From assembly GCF_024171535.1 (NCBI RefSeq), contig NZ_JALJZV010000011.1, forward strand, positions 44,943 to 108,942: a stretch of 64,000 bases of DNA. The letters are read 5' to 3'. Below, piece by piece: positions 50,502 to 58,420 of this stretch (within the stretch, counting starts at the first letter, position 1; the number at the start of each line of letters is the position of its first letter). This stretch comes from Flavobacterium sp. HSC-61S13. GTDB lineage: Bacteria; Bacteroidota; Bacteroidia; Flavobacteriales; Flavobacteriaceae. A program made the translations under genes and the position numbers. The notes beneath the pieces are model-generated. The model searched no databases and was not told where the DNA came from. It saw only the letters and a program-made list of their open reading frames with translations.

Positions 50502-51032
50502 TTAACGGGTAGGTTCATTTTGATTTCTAAATACCAAAGCAATAAGCATTCCTCCAACGGAATACAAAAGCGTTTTCCATGCAAATGACTTAATCAAATT
50601 ACCTAAATTAAAATTATCGGCTTCTCGAATCTGCTCTATAGTTTTATTTAAGGTCTCCGTTTCTACACCAAGACTAGTCATGTTTTTTTGAGTAAATGCG
50701 ATGGTCAATTCTTTAATGGTCTCCTTTGCGGATGGATCAACTAAATTAAACAATAAATACGTAATCACGATATGTGCCAAAAGTCCCATAACGATCGTTA
50801 TAAAATACGACGTAAATGCATCTTTAAATGTAATGTATCCGTTGAGTTTCTTCTTTGCCCAAAATAAGGCTACAACGCCTATACCTAAGGAAACAAAAAT
50901 GCTGGCAAACCCAATTGGTATGCTGACAAATAAGTTTTGATTGAAAAAGAACATAATAAGAGTAGTAACGATATAATAGGCGGATAAAATTGCACCAAAT
51001 TGCAGTCCATTTTTCTTGATAACGTCGTTCAT
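50502..51032 (-). CDS. DUF4199 membrane protein
   Basis: The 176-residue protein has four hydrophobic segments (about 12-32, 36-56, 72-95 and 145-165) in the DUF4199 arrangement, including NGYITFKDAFTSYFITIVMGLL. Function is unknown; the gene commonly precedes the DPM1-like glycosyltransferase in flavobacteria, as here with a 3-base gap. ATG 51032 is chosen because the upstream in-frame extension has no family character. Probably the first gene of the minus-strand sugar/export operon. Confidence 0.85.
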   Translation of the reverse strand: MNDVIKKNGLQFGAILSAYYIVTTLIMFFFNQNLFVSIPIGFASIFVSLGIGVVALFWAKKKLNGYITFKDAFTSYFITIVMGLLAHIVITYLLFNLVDPSAKETIKELTIAFTQKNMTSLGVETETLNKTIEQIREADNFNLGNLIKSFAWKTLLYSVGGMLIALVFRNQNEPTR

Positions 51033-51131
51033 GAGATCGGTTTGTATATATATAAGGTACAAATATAGGAATTTTGCTCGCGACAAATTTTAAAAAAAGA
51101 CAAACAAACAATAAAAAAATGATAGGAAAGT

Positions 51132-51160
51132 TTGATAATTGAAATTTAGTTGTAAATTTG
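51132..51160 (+). promoter_or_regulatory. Consensus promoter of rpmE2
   Basis: TTG (51132-51134), 18 bases, TAAATTTG (51153-51160), a full TTG-N18-TAnnTTTG match. Transcription would give an about 110-base leader before the ATG at 51276. The leader contains CTTTC/GAAAG and other partial complements (51202-51248), a candidate structure for autogenous control by L31. Confidence 0.75.
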
Positions 51161-51275
51161 CAAACTGATAACAAAAAGAAGTACAAATAAAAAAGCTGTC
51201 GAGCCTTTATACCTTTCTACGAAAATTGGAAAGCTTCGAAAGTCAAAATGGCCAATTAATAAAAAGATTTACATC

Positions 51276-51527
51276 ATGAAAAAAGGTATTCACCCAGAGA
51301 ATTACAGATTAGTAGCATTTAAGGATATGTCAAATGAAGACGTATTTATCACCAAATCAACTGTTGATACAAAAGAAACTCTTGAAGTTGATGGCGTAGT
51401 TTACCCAGTATTCAAAATGGAGATTTCTAGAACATCTCACCCTTTTTACACAGGTAAATCTAAACTTATTGATACTGCAGGACGTATTGATAAATTCAAA
51501 ACGAAATACGCAAAATTCTCTAAATAA
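51276..51527 (+). CDS. rpmE2: 50S ribosomal protein L31 type B
   Basis: The 83-residue protein ([24 protein letters not shown]… [28 protein letters not shown]) is the zinc-independent type B L31, with no Cys residues. It has a full promoter, a long 5' leader and two terminators, so it is a single-gene transcript. Confidence 0.97.
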   Translation: MKKGIHPENYRLVAFKDMSNEDVFITKSTVDTKETLEVDGVVYPVFKMEISRTSHPFYTGKSKLIDTAGRIDKFKTKYAKFSK

Positions 51528-51549
51528 TTCTAGAGATTTTTTACATACT

Positions 51550-51579
51550 AAAGCCTTCCTTCGGGGAGGCTTTTTTTTT
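51550..51579 (+). terminator. TTCG-tetraloop terminator after rpmE2
   Basis: A 10-bp stem (51550-51559 with 51564-51573, one G-U) with a TTCG loop and nine T. A weaker TCTCTA/TAGAGA stem (51517-51536) overlaps the stop region just before it. Confidence 0.92.
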
Positions 51580-51589
51580 ACTTTTTTGG

Positions 51590-51668
51590 CAATCCCTTCG
51601 GGCCGGGCTGTCCGTTTTATCTTTTGTTGCGCTTCGCTCCACAAAAGGATATCACTGCCATCCCTATT
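51590..51668. repeat. Dispersed hairpin element, copy 2 (inverted)
   Basis: Reading the minus strand gives GATATCCTTTTGTGGAGCGA and onwards, matching copy 1 at 38321-38398 over most of its length, with ACAAAAG opposite CTTTTGT. It lies between the rpmE2 terminator and the next gene's promoter. The other bases of the 51580-51747 gap show nothing recognisable. Confidence 0.78.
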
Positions 51669-51747
51669 GCAACGCATTTTTTAAAAGAAAATCTTCGTTA
51701 GGTTTAGAAAAAGTCAGTAATCTCACTTTTTTTAATCAGGAATGCTT

Positions 51748-51755
51748 TAACTTTG
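51748..51755 (+). promoter_or_regulatory. TAnnTTTG box upstream of the GlmU-family gene
   Basis: TAACTTTG, 22 bases before the ATG at 51778, matches the consensus -7 box. Confidence 0.5.
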
Positions 51756-51777
51756 AGTTTATAAATGAATTATTGAG

Positions 51778-52941
51778 ATGAACTATATACTTTTTGATGG
51801 ATCTGTTCGCGAGGCTTTGTTGCCGTTTACGTTTACGCGTCCTGTAGCCGATATTCGTGTTGGAATTTTGACCATACGCGAGAAATGGGAAAAACAATTG
51901 GGTTACACTACTACTACAGTAACCGAAGAATACTTGAGCGATAAATTTCCCATGGTGGAAATGGAAGACAATGTGATGATCAATGCTTCATTTTTACCGA
52001 ACCCTATTTTGATTGAAATGGTTCAAGCTTTAGAACCGCTTCAAGCTATTTTTTATCACGAGGAAATAGTCGCTTTTTATACACAAGATTCTCAAGATGA
52101 AATTGTTTTTGATCAATATGAAGTCATAAACTATACCGGTGATTTGATGCAAATCGTAAATAAGTGGGATATTTTTATGAAAAATGACCAAGCGATACGT
52201 GAAGATTTTGAATTCCTTACCGAAGATCGAATTTCAGAACCGATACCGTCGAGCGTAAATGCTATAGGACATCAAGATATCTTTATTGAAGAAGGAGCTA
52301 AATTGGAGTTTGTAACGCTTAATGCGTCTACAGGTCCTATATATATTGGTAAGGATTCTGAAATTATGGAGGGATCTATAATTCGTGGGCCGTTTGCTTT
52401 ATGCGAGGAAGCGCAAGTTAAAATGGGTACCAAGATCTATGGAGCTACCACTGTTGGGCCACATTGTAGAGTAGGAGGAGAAGTCAGTAATTCGGTTTTA
52501 TTTGGTTACTCAAACAAGGGACACGACGGATTTTTGGGCAATGCTGTCATCGGTGAATGGTGTAATTTAGGTGCCGATACCAACAATTCCAATTTGAAAA
52601 ACAATTATGGAACGGTTAAATTGTGGAATTACGAACAGGATGATTACGAGGATACCGGACTGCAATTTTGTGGATTGATGATGGGTGATCACAGTAAATG
52701 TGGTATCAATACCATGTTTAATACTGGGACTGTCGTTGGAGTTTCCGCCAGTGTTTTTGGTGCAGGTTTTCCAAAGACATTTATTCCTAGTTTCACTTGG
52801 GGTGGCTGTGATAACAGTACGGTTTACGAGTTGGAAAAAACATTGGAGACCATGAAAGTAGTTATGGATAGACGTCATGTTGAATTAACCGTTGAGGATA
52901 TTCAGATTATCAAACACATTTTTGAGGAAACGAAATTGTAA
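51778..52941 (+). CDS. GlmU-family sugar nucleotidyltransferase-like protein
   Basis: The 387-residue protein has an N-terminal nucleotidyltransferase-like domain with DGSVREALLPFTFTRPVADIRVGILTIREKW (about 7-37), the conserved flavobacterial GlmU-like opening. A C-terminal left-handed beta-helix (about 185-360) follows, with hexapeptide repeats such as IYIGKDSEIMEGSIIRGPFALCEEAQVKMGTKIYG and GHDGFLGNAVIGEWCNLGADTNNSNLKNNYG. The canonical GlmU loop (LAAGxGTRM) is absent, so enzymatic uridylyltransfer is doubtful; it may be an acetyltransferase-like or binding protein. True GlmU is usually a separate protein. Confidence 0.85.
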   Translation: MNYILFDGSVREALLPFTFTRPVADIRVGILTIREKWEKQLGYTTTTVTEEYLSDKFPMVEMEDNVMINASFLPNPILIEMVQALEPLQAIFYHEEIVAFYTQDSQDEIVFDQYEVINYTGDLMQIVNKWDIFMKNDQAIREDFEFLTEDRISEPIPSSVNAIGHQDIFIEEGAKLEFVTLNASTGPIYIGKDSEIMEGSIIRGPFALCEEAQVKMGTKIYGATTVGPHCRVGGEVSNSVLFGYSNKGHDGFLGNAVIGEWCNLGADTNNSNLKNNYGTVKLWNYEQDDYEDTGLQFCGLMMGDHSKCGINTMFNTGTVVGVSASVFGAGFPKTFIPSFTWGGCDNSTVYELEKTLETMKVVMDRRHVELTVEDIQIIKHIFEETKL

Positions 52942-52960
52942 ATTTTATAAGTATACTATT

Positions 52961-52998
52961 TAAAAAGGGCTGTTTCACATCGTGGGACAGCCCTTTTA
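52961..52998 (+). terminator. Terminator after the GlmU-family gene
   Basis: An 11-bp stem core (AAAAGGGCTGT with ACAGCCCTTTT, 52963-52997) extended by partly paired bases around a CATCG loop. The rest of the 52942-53131 gap shows nothing recognised. Confidence 0.85.
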
Positions 52999-53131
52999 GT
53001 TACAGCTTTTTGATGGTGTTTTTTACATCAAGAAAAATGAACCCTTAGAGAAAATCACCTCGTACTAGCCTTGGGATTAAGGAGTATAACATAGTCATTC
53101 CTATAAAAACAGTTTTATTAGGCTTATAAAA

Positions 53132-54961
53132 TTAGCGATAGGAAACCGTGGTTGGTTTGCCGTAATTAAAATTCGGTAGACTGAAATTGTGATTTCTAAG
53201 CACGTTGGTTTTGATTACACTACCATCTCTGTCGGGCATAGAGGGATAATAGGCCAAAGAAAGTTGAATACTGCTAAATACCAAGTAGTCATTATTGATC
53301 ACAACCCCTACACCAATTTTGGTATAGAGATCTCGTTGTAAAAATCGATTATTTTCATCACCCAACATACCGAGCTCTACGTTGAAATACGGGTTAAAAC
53401 GAAAACCGTTCCAGTTGGTAGGAGCATAAGATTGGATTTGATACGATAACATGGCCCTTTTTGTACCTCGTAATTTTTCGGCATTAAAACCTTCTATACC
53501 GGTTGTGGAGTCAATTCGCAATTCGTCGCCTACGTGTTTGAGACGATTGTATCCCATGATGAGTTGTGGACGAATAAAGTGACGAAAACGCCAATCACCC
53601 CAGTGCATGAGTTTCGTGAAATAGGTGACCTCAATTTTAAAGGCACTCTGTTCTGGGTTCTTGCCGAAAAAATAACTGCCCCATTCAATATTTGTCGAAA
53701 AATAACCATAACGCGTGTACTTACCCAAGGCAAATTTAGCACCAAAATACGATCTGCGTTTACCGTAGATTTCTTGTAACCCTCCAGTTATGGCAAATAA
53801 TTTACCAACCTGTACGTCTTCAATAATATCGTAGTTATAAATGAATTTATCCTGTACATAATTGACCGAACTGATTCCCACTGAAGCCAGATATAGTCGT
53901 TGATTGGAATAGAAGGCCAAGGTGTCATATTCATAAGTCGGTCTTTCCGTATATTTTTGTCTAAAGTAACGGAAGGAGGTAACCAAATTGGTTATTTCGT
54001 TTTCAGGACCAAATTTCCTGGATACGGGAATGGAATATCCAGCCCAAAAATCCTTGATGTTGTATTTGAAATTCTGCATGCTGTATTTCATTGCTGCATC
54101 AGGTAGGGAATCCCTATAGAAGCGTTGATAGAATTGGGCACCGCCAGCCCATTTGGCGTAGGGGGAATAGAAAGGACGTTCTATATTCCAGCTTTTGATG
54201 TAATTTTCTTCCAAGTCACTGTCGTAGTACAGGTTGGTAGATATAAAGGTATTGGATATGTTATTAATGCGGTATTGTGTATTATAGGCTTTCTTGTTTT
54301 CGTTGAAACGCATTTTGTATTGATTCGAGAATTCATGCCCAAATCCACCAAAATTACGATCAATCAATTGAATTCTTCCCGTAGAACTCGACAGGGATCC
54401 GGTTGGATAAATACTCCACGAATCCAATACTCGAATGGATACATCTACAGAGTCTGGGCTATTGGCAATCGGGATCGGGCGAATTAATACCCGTCTTACG
54501 TACCGTTGGGTACGAATGATACGTTCAGATTCTTTGATTACCAGAGAATCGAAGCGTTGGTTTTTTTTAAAAATCAACAAGTTTCGTATGGTGAAGCTTT
54601 TGGTTTTAAGATGCAGCCGGTTTCCGAGGGTTTCAATTTTTTTAGACGGCGTTCTCGAACTATCTGATTCAGATAGCCCGAAAGGATCTAGGGTCGTGAT
54701 ATTTATATTACGTATAATCTTCCCTTGGCCTAATTCTAAGTTTCGATCAACCTCTATTTCGGGGATGTTAGATTTAGTATTCTTCTTGTTCTTTCTAAAA
54801 ATTAATTTATGCACAAATTTGGTTACTTTTCTCTTTTTAGAGTAATCTTCTATGTTTTCAAAAACCTTTGTCGAATCCTTAACGACTACAGGTGTTTGTG
54901 CGAAAACCGTATTGGCGGTTAGCCAGGTAAAAAAGAAAATAAAGAGAAGTTTTTTCGGCAT
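53132..54961 (-). CDS. Large outer-membrane barrel protein with POTRA-like N-terminus
   Basis: The 609-residue protein has a signal peptide (1-21, TVFAQ). An N-terminal part (about 70-190) contains IIRNINITTLDPFG and FTIRNLLIFKKNQRFDSLVIKESERIIRTQRYVRRVLIRPIPI, which resembles a POTRA-like fold. A long barrel domain (about 195-609) follows, with GFGHEFSNQYKMRFNENKKAYNTQYRINNI. I read it as a surface-antigen/BamA-superfamily-like protein of Bacteroidetes with unknown substrate. It is flanked by unrelated genes and has no partner chaperone nearby. Confidence 0.75.
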   Translation of the reverse strand: MPKKLLFIFFFTWLTANTVFAQTPVVVKDSTKVFENIEDYSKKRKVTKFVHKLIFRKNKKNTKSNIPEIEVDRNLELGQGKIIRNINITTLDPFGLSESDSSRTPSKKIETLGNRLHLKTKSFTIRNLLIFKKNQRFDSLVIKESERIIRTQRYVRRVLIRPIPIANSPDSVDVSIRVLDSWSIYPTGSLSSSTGRIQLIDRNFGGFGHEFSNQYKMRFNENKKAYNTQYRINNISNTFISTNLYYDSDLEENYIKSWNIERPFYSPYAKWAGGAQFYQRFYRDSLPDAAMKYSMQNFKYNIKDFWAGYSIPVSRKFGPENEITNLVTSFRYFRQKYTERPTYEYDTLAFYSNQRLYLASVGISSVNYVQDKFIYNYDIIEDVQVGKLFAITGGLQEIYGKRRSYFGAKFALGKYTRYGYFSTNIEWGSYFFGKNPEQSAFKIEVTYFTKLMHWGDWRFRHFIRPQLIMGYNRLKHVGDELRIDSTTGIEGFNAEKLRGTKRAMLSYQIQSYAPTNWNGFRFNPYFNVELGMLGDENNRFLQRDLYTKIGVGVVINNDYLVFSSIQLSLAYYPSMPDRDGSVIKTNVLRNHNFSLPNFNYGKPTTVSYR

Positions 54962-55072
54962 TATTTGGTTTTAAAAAAAGAAAGGTATTAAAAATAATGT
55001 TCTCTTATGAAGATTTTTTGATGATCCGGCCTGTTTGTGCCCACTTGATAAACTACCTACGGGGACTACATT

Positions 55073-55516
55073 CTAGGTGTTGATCTCTAAATCTTTGATA
55101 TACTCCTCATACTCATAGAAGAACAATTCAAAAGCGCCCATATGCTCATTAAAGAAATCAAATATCGTATCCCATGTTTTTCTATTATTAATACTTACTT
55201 GATCGATTTGTACCCATATCCGACTGATTAATTTACCATTTTCCAGATAAAACTCCCGTTCAAATATCGCTTCGGATAAATATTCTTCTAATAGAATCGT
55301 TTTTAGCGATTCTATTTTTTCAAAATAGATGATTCGTTTCTCTGGATCTCGCGGTTCTATGTCTAAAAGAATTTGAGCTTTCTTGGAGTCTGCAAAAAAC
55401 TTAAACGAAAAATCTTTGATTTTAGTATGGTGTAATAACCATTTTCTAGGGTATTTATCGGCAAAGGCAATCCAGAATTCTTTTCTTATTTGTTGAGCTT
55501 CTTCTTTAGTAAACAT
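55073..55516 (-). CDS. DUF4268 family protein
   Basis: The 147-residue soluble protein (MFTKEEAQQIRKEFWIAFADKYPRKWLLHHTKIKDFSFKFFADSK…) is the short, stand-alone form of DUF4268, found in many flavobacteria. The conserved RKEFW and the aromatic C-terminal ELFFYEYEEYIKDLE are visible. Function unknown; longer DUF4268 proteins are often linked with nuclease modules. It is divergent from the Nudix gene. Confidence 0.82.
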   Translation of the reverse strand: MFTKEEAQQIRKEFWIAFADKYPRKWLLHHTKIKDFSFKFFADSKKAQILLDIEPRDPEKRIIYFEKIESLKTILLEEYLSEAIFEREFYLENGKLISRIWVQIDQVSINNRKTWDTIFDFFNEHMGAFELFFYEYEEYIKDLEINT

Positions 55517-55578
55517 GGTTTGGAATCAATTTATTTTAACTATATTTATAGTAGGTTTTTTTTTAAAATCAATGAATT

Positions 55579-56220
55579 ATGGATTACGATCAATTTATAA
55601 AAGTCATCCCAGCTATTAAAGCCCAGCCATTATTTGCACTGAAAGCACATATCAAAATGGCTCCATTGGAACGAATAAAATACTTAGAAACGGAAGATTA
55701 CAAAATGTATAACCCAAAAAAATCAGCTGTGCTGATGTTGTTATACCCCAAAGATAATAAAACGAATCTATTATTGATTGAAAGAGCAGAATATCCAGGG
55801 ATACATTCCTCTCAAATCGCATTTCCAGGAGGAAAAAAAGACTTTACGGATCAAAATCTGACACAAACAGCATTGCGGGAAACCTGGGAGGAAGTCGGAA
55901 TATCGAAAGACAAGATAGAGATTATAAAACCTTTTTCAGAAATATATATTCCCCCAAGTAATTTCATCGTATCTCCATTCCTTGGTTTTGCTACAGCGAA
56001 TTTAGAATTTGTTTTACAGCCTAAAGAAGTTGCTCAAATTATTGAAATGCCTTTAGATGATCTATTAGATGACGGCATCATCGAACATGTAAAGATGAAT
56101 ACCAGTTATGCTGTAGATATTGACGTCCCAGCGTATTTAATTGAAAAACATATCGTTTGGGGAGCCACAGCTATGATGTTAAGTGAGTTAAAAGAAACGT
56201 TGAGAAAAGTGTTGTTTTAA
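55579..56220 (+). CDS. Nudix CoA pyrophosphatase
   Basis: The 213-residue protein has IHSSQIAFPGGKKDFTDQNLTQTALRETWEEVGI (about 75-108): the Nudix box with RETWEEVG and the CoA-specific SSQIAFPGG element. This pairing is that of NudL/YeaB-type CoA pyrophosphatases, which cleave CoA to 4'-phosphopantetheine and adenosine 3',5'-bisphosphate. It is followed by a PlsC-like gene after 39 bases on the same strand. Confidence 0.93.
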   Translation: MDYDQFIKVIPAIKAQPLFALKAHIKMAPLERIKYLETEDYKMYNPKKSAVLMLLYPKDNKTNLLLIERAEYPGIHSSQIAFPGGKKDFTDQNLTQTALRETWEEVGISKDKIEIIKPFSEIYIPPSNFIVSPFLGFATANLEFVLQPKEVAQIIEMPLDDLLDDGIIEHVKMNTSYAVDIDVPAYLIEKHIVWGATAMMLSELKETLRKVLF

Positions 56221-56259
56221 TTCAAATTCCCTAATTTAGCCCAGATTTTAAAACAACAT

Positions 56260-57072
56260 ATGAAGATATTCAAACGAAATCCTTTCGGGCACCTACTTTT
56301 TTTGAAGAAAATACTAATTCGTATTTTTGGGTTTCTGACGCATCGACGTTTTAGAGGCTTTAATGATTTAAAAATCGATGGCTCTGAGATTATTAAAAGT
56401 CTCCCGGACAATAATGTACTATTTATTTCAAACCATCAAACTTATTTTGCTGATGTGGTAGCGATGTTCCACGTTTTCAATGCTAGCTTAAAAGGCCGTG
56501 TCGATTCTATAAAAAACATATTTTACATCTGGAATCCCAAGTTAAATATCTATTATGTTGGGGCAAAAGAAACGATGAAGTCGGGTATTTTACCTCGTAT
56601 TTTGGCTTATATGGGAGCGATTACTGTGGAGCGTACTTGGCGTGCCAAGGGAGTAGATATTGAAGATAAAAAAGCAGTGAATCCAAATGATATCGAGAAT
56701 ATTAAAATTGCTTTAGATGATGGATGGGTGATCACATTTCCGCAGGGAACCACCTCCTCTTTTAAACCGGTACGTAAAGGAACCGCTCATATTATAAAGC
56801 AACATCGCCCAATTGTGGTGCCAATTGTTATTGATGGTTTTCGTCGGTCTTTTGACCGAAAGGGACTCTATCTCAAGAAAAAAGGGATTTTGCAATCTAT
56901 GGTTATTAAAGAGCCTTTAGATATTGATTACGATAATGATACCATAGAACAGATAGTTGAAAAGATTGAATATGCTATTGAGCAACATCCTTCCTTTTTA
57001 AAGGTTTTACCAGCAGAGGTTTTGGAAGAAGAAGAAAAACTAAATCAAAAACGACGTTGGTCAGCGGACTAA
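56260..57072 (+). CDS. 1-acyl-glycerol-3-phosphate acyltransferase-like (PlsC family)
   Basis: The 270-residue protein has the acyltransferase motif NHQTYFADVVAMF (about 58-70, H-x4-D) and a second block FPQGTTSSFKPVRKGTAHI (about 162-180) where the usual EGT is QGT. A hydrophobic segment near the N-terminus would anchor it to the membrane. PlsC-like enzymes add the second acyl chain to lysophosphatidic acid; the Glu to Gln change in motif III could alter substrate or activity. A palindromic terminator follows. Confidence 0.88.
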   Translation: MKIFKRNPFGHLLFLKKILIRIFGFLTHRRFRGFNDLKIDGSEIIKSLPDNNVLFISNHQTYFADVVAMFHVFNASLKGRVDSIKNIFYIWNPKLNIYYVGAKETMKSGILPRILAYMGAITVERTWRAKGVDIEDKKAVNPNDIENIKIALDDGWVITFPQGTTSSFKPVRKGTAHIIKQHRPIVVPIVIDGFRRSFDRKGLYLKKKGILQSMVIKEPLDIDYDNDTIEQIVEKIEYAIEQHPSFLKVLPAEVLEEEEKLNQKRRWSAD

Positions 57073-57096
57073 TGTAGTTGATGCTTTTGAAAGATG

Positions 57097-57145
57097 TGGT
57101 TAAACAAAAAAAGTTCGTCATTGACGAACTTTTTTTGTTTAACCA
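57097..57145. terminator. Bidirectional terminator, 24-bp perfect palindrome
   Basis: 57097-57120 and 57122-57145 are exact reverse complements around a single central base (57121). The A and T runs make it a terminator for both the PlsC-like gene and convergent tpiA. Confidence 0.93.
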
Positions 57146-57154
57146 TGGACTGTT

Positions 57155-57907
57155 TTAGATCGCTTCAACGATGCGAGCAAAATCGTCTGCTACTAAAGCT
57201 GCTCCGCCGATTAGGCCTCCATCTACGTCTATCTGAGAGAAAATTTCCTTAGCATTAGCTGCTTTGACACTTCCTCCGTATAAGATTGATATATTTTCTG
57301 CAACGGATTCATCGTATTTTCTAGCGATTTGATTGCGGATATAGGCATGCATTTCTTGTACTTGTTCTGGAGTTGCTGTTTCTCCTGTACCTATGGCCCA
57401 AACCGGCTCATAAGCAAGGACGAGTTGCTCCCAATTTTCCTTTTTTAAGTGAAATAAACCGTCTGTCAATTGATCGAATATTACATTGAAATGCTGTTTC
57501 GTCTGACGATCTTTTAATTCTTCACCGATACAGAAAATCACACGCATTTCGTGTTTCATAGCTGTATTGACTTTGTCTGCTAGTACGGCATTCGTTTCAT
57601 TAAAGTAGTGTCTTCTTTCAGAGTGACCTAATATAACGGTATTCACGCCTATACTGGTTAACATGCTAGCAGATATTTCCCCTGTAAACGCACCACCTTC
57701 TGCTTGATGCATATTTTGAGCTGCTACTCCAATATTGGTGTATTCGAGATGCTGCGCAGCAGATGAAAGGTTGGTAAACGCCGGTGCAACGATGATTTCT
57801 ACTTCTTTATCGGTTGGAAGTTTCTCTATCAATTCATTCAGTAAATCTTCTGTTTCTAATGCATTTTTATGCATTTTCCAGTTTCCAGCAACGATGGAGT
57901 GTCTCAT
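57155..57907 (-). CDS. tpiA: Triosephosphate isomerase
   Basis: The 250-residue TIM barrel has AGNWKMHKN (N-terminal, Lys), GHSERRHYF (catalytic His, about 95), AYEPVWAIGTG (catalytic Glu, about 165-175) and LYGGSVKAANA. It interconverts dihydroxyacetone phosphate and glyceraldehyde-3-phosphate. It is the last gene of a minus-strand run with TlpA-like, ABC permease and BT_3928-like genes; the start lies 1 base from the TlpA-like stop. Confidence 0.98.
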   Translation of the reverse strand: MRHSIVAGNWKMHKNALETEDLLNELIEKLPTDKEVEIIVAPAFTNLSSAAQHLEYTNIGVAAQNMHQAEGGAFTGEISASMLTSIGVNTVILGHSERRHYFNETNAVLADKVNTAMKHEMRVIFCIGEELKDRQTKQHFNVIFDQLTDGLFHLKKENWEQLVLAYEPVWAIGTGETATPEQVQEMHAYIRNQIARKYDESVAENISILYGGSVKAANAKEIFSQIDVDGGLIGGAALVADDFARIVEAI

Positions 57908-57908
57908 G

Positions 57909-58409
57909 TTATTTTAATTTTTTTAATACTGTAATTAATTCGTGTGCATCGGCTTCAATAGCTTTAAATAGTGCTATTTTTCCCGTTTTATCAACAACGA
58001 TATAGCGGGGAATCCAATCTAATGTTATTGATTTTCCAAAATTGCCCTTCATTCCGTCGGTGATAAAATAATGGTCTCCTTGAAGGTTGTATTTTTCAAT
58101 GGATTCTTTCCATGTTTGTTGGGTTTTATCTGCCGATAAAAACACATAATCAACATCGGGAAATTGTTTTTGCAATTCGGTTAAACTGGGGAAACCTTTA
58201 ATGCAATCGGGGCACCAAGATGCCCATACGTCAATGACGATGGTGCTACCTTCATGCCTTTTAAGGATTTCGTTAAAACTGATGGCTTTTTCATCTAGGC
58301 CCACGAGTTTTTCGTTTAACGCTTGTTTGGAAAACTCATTGTCTTCTTGCTTAGAAGTACAAGATAGCATAGCGGTCGCCGCTATGAATAGTAAAATGAT
58401 CTTTCTCAT
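57909..58409 (-). CDS. TlpA-like thioredoxin lipoprotein
   Basis: The 166-residue lipoprotein (lipobox AMLSCTSK, Cys17) has a thioredoxin fold with WASWCPDC (about 71-78) as the redox motif. It then has FPSLTELQKQF and KGNFGKSITLDWIPRYIVVDKTGKI, the cis-Pro region. It would reduce or transfer disulfides in the periplasm. Next to it are tpiA (1 base downstream) and the ABC permease gene (11 bases upstream). Confidence 0.92.
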   Translation of the reverse strand: MRKIILLFIAATAMLSCTSKQEDNEFSKQALNEKLVGLDEKAISFNEILKRHEGSTIVIDVWASWCPDCIKGFPSLTELQKQFPDVDYVFLSADKTQQTWKESIEKYNLQGDHYFITDGMKGNFGKSITLDWIPRYIVVDKTGKIALFKAIEADAHELITVLKKLK

Positions 58410-58420
58410 ATAAAGTGTAT

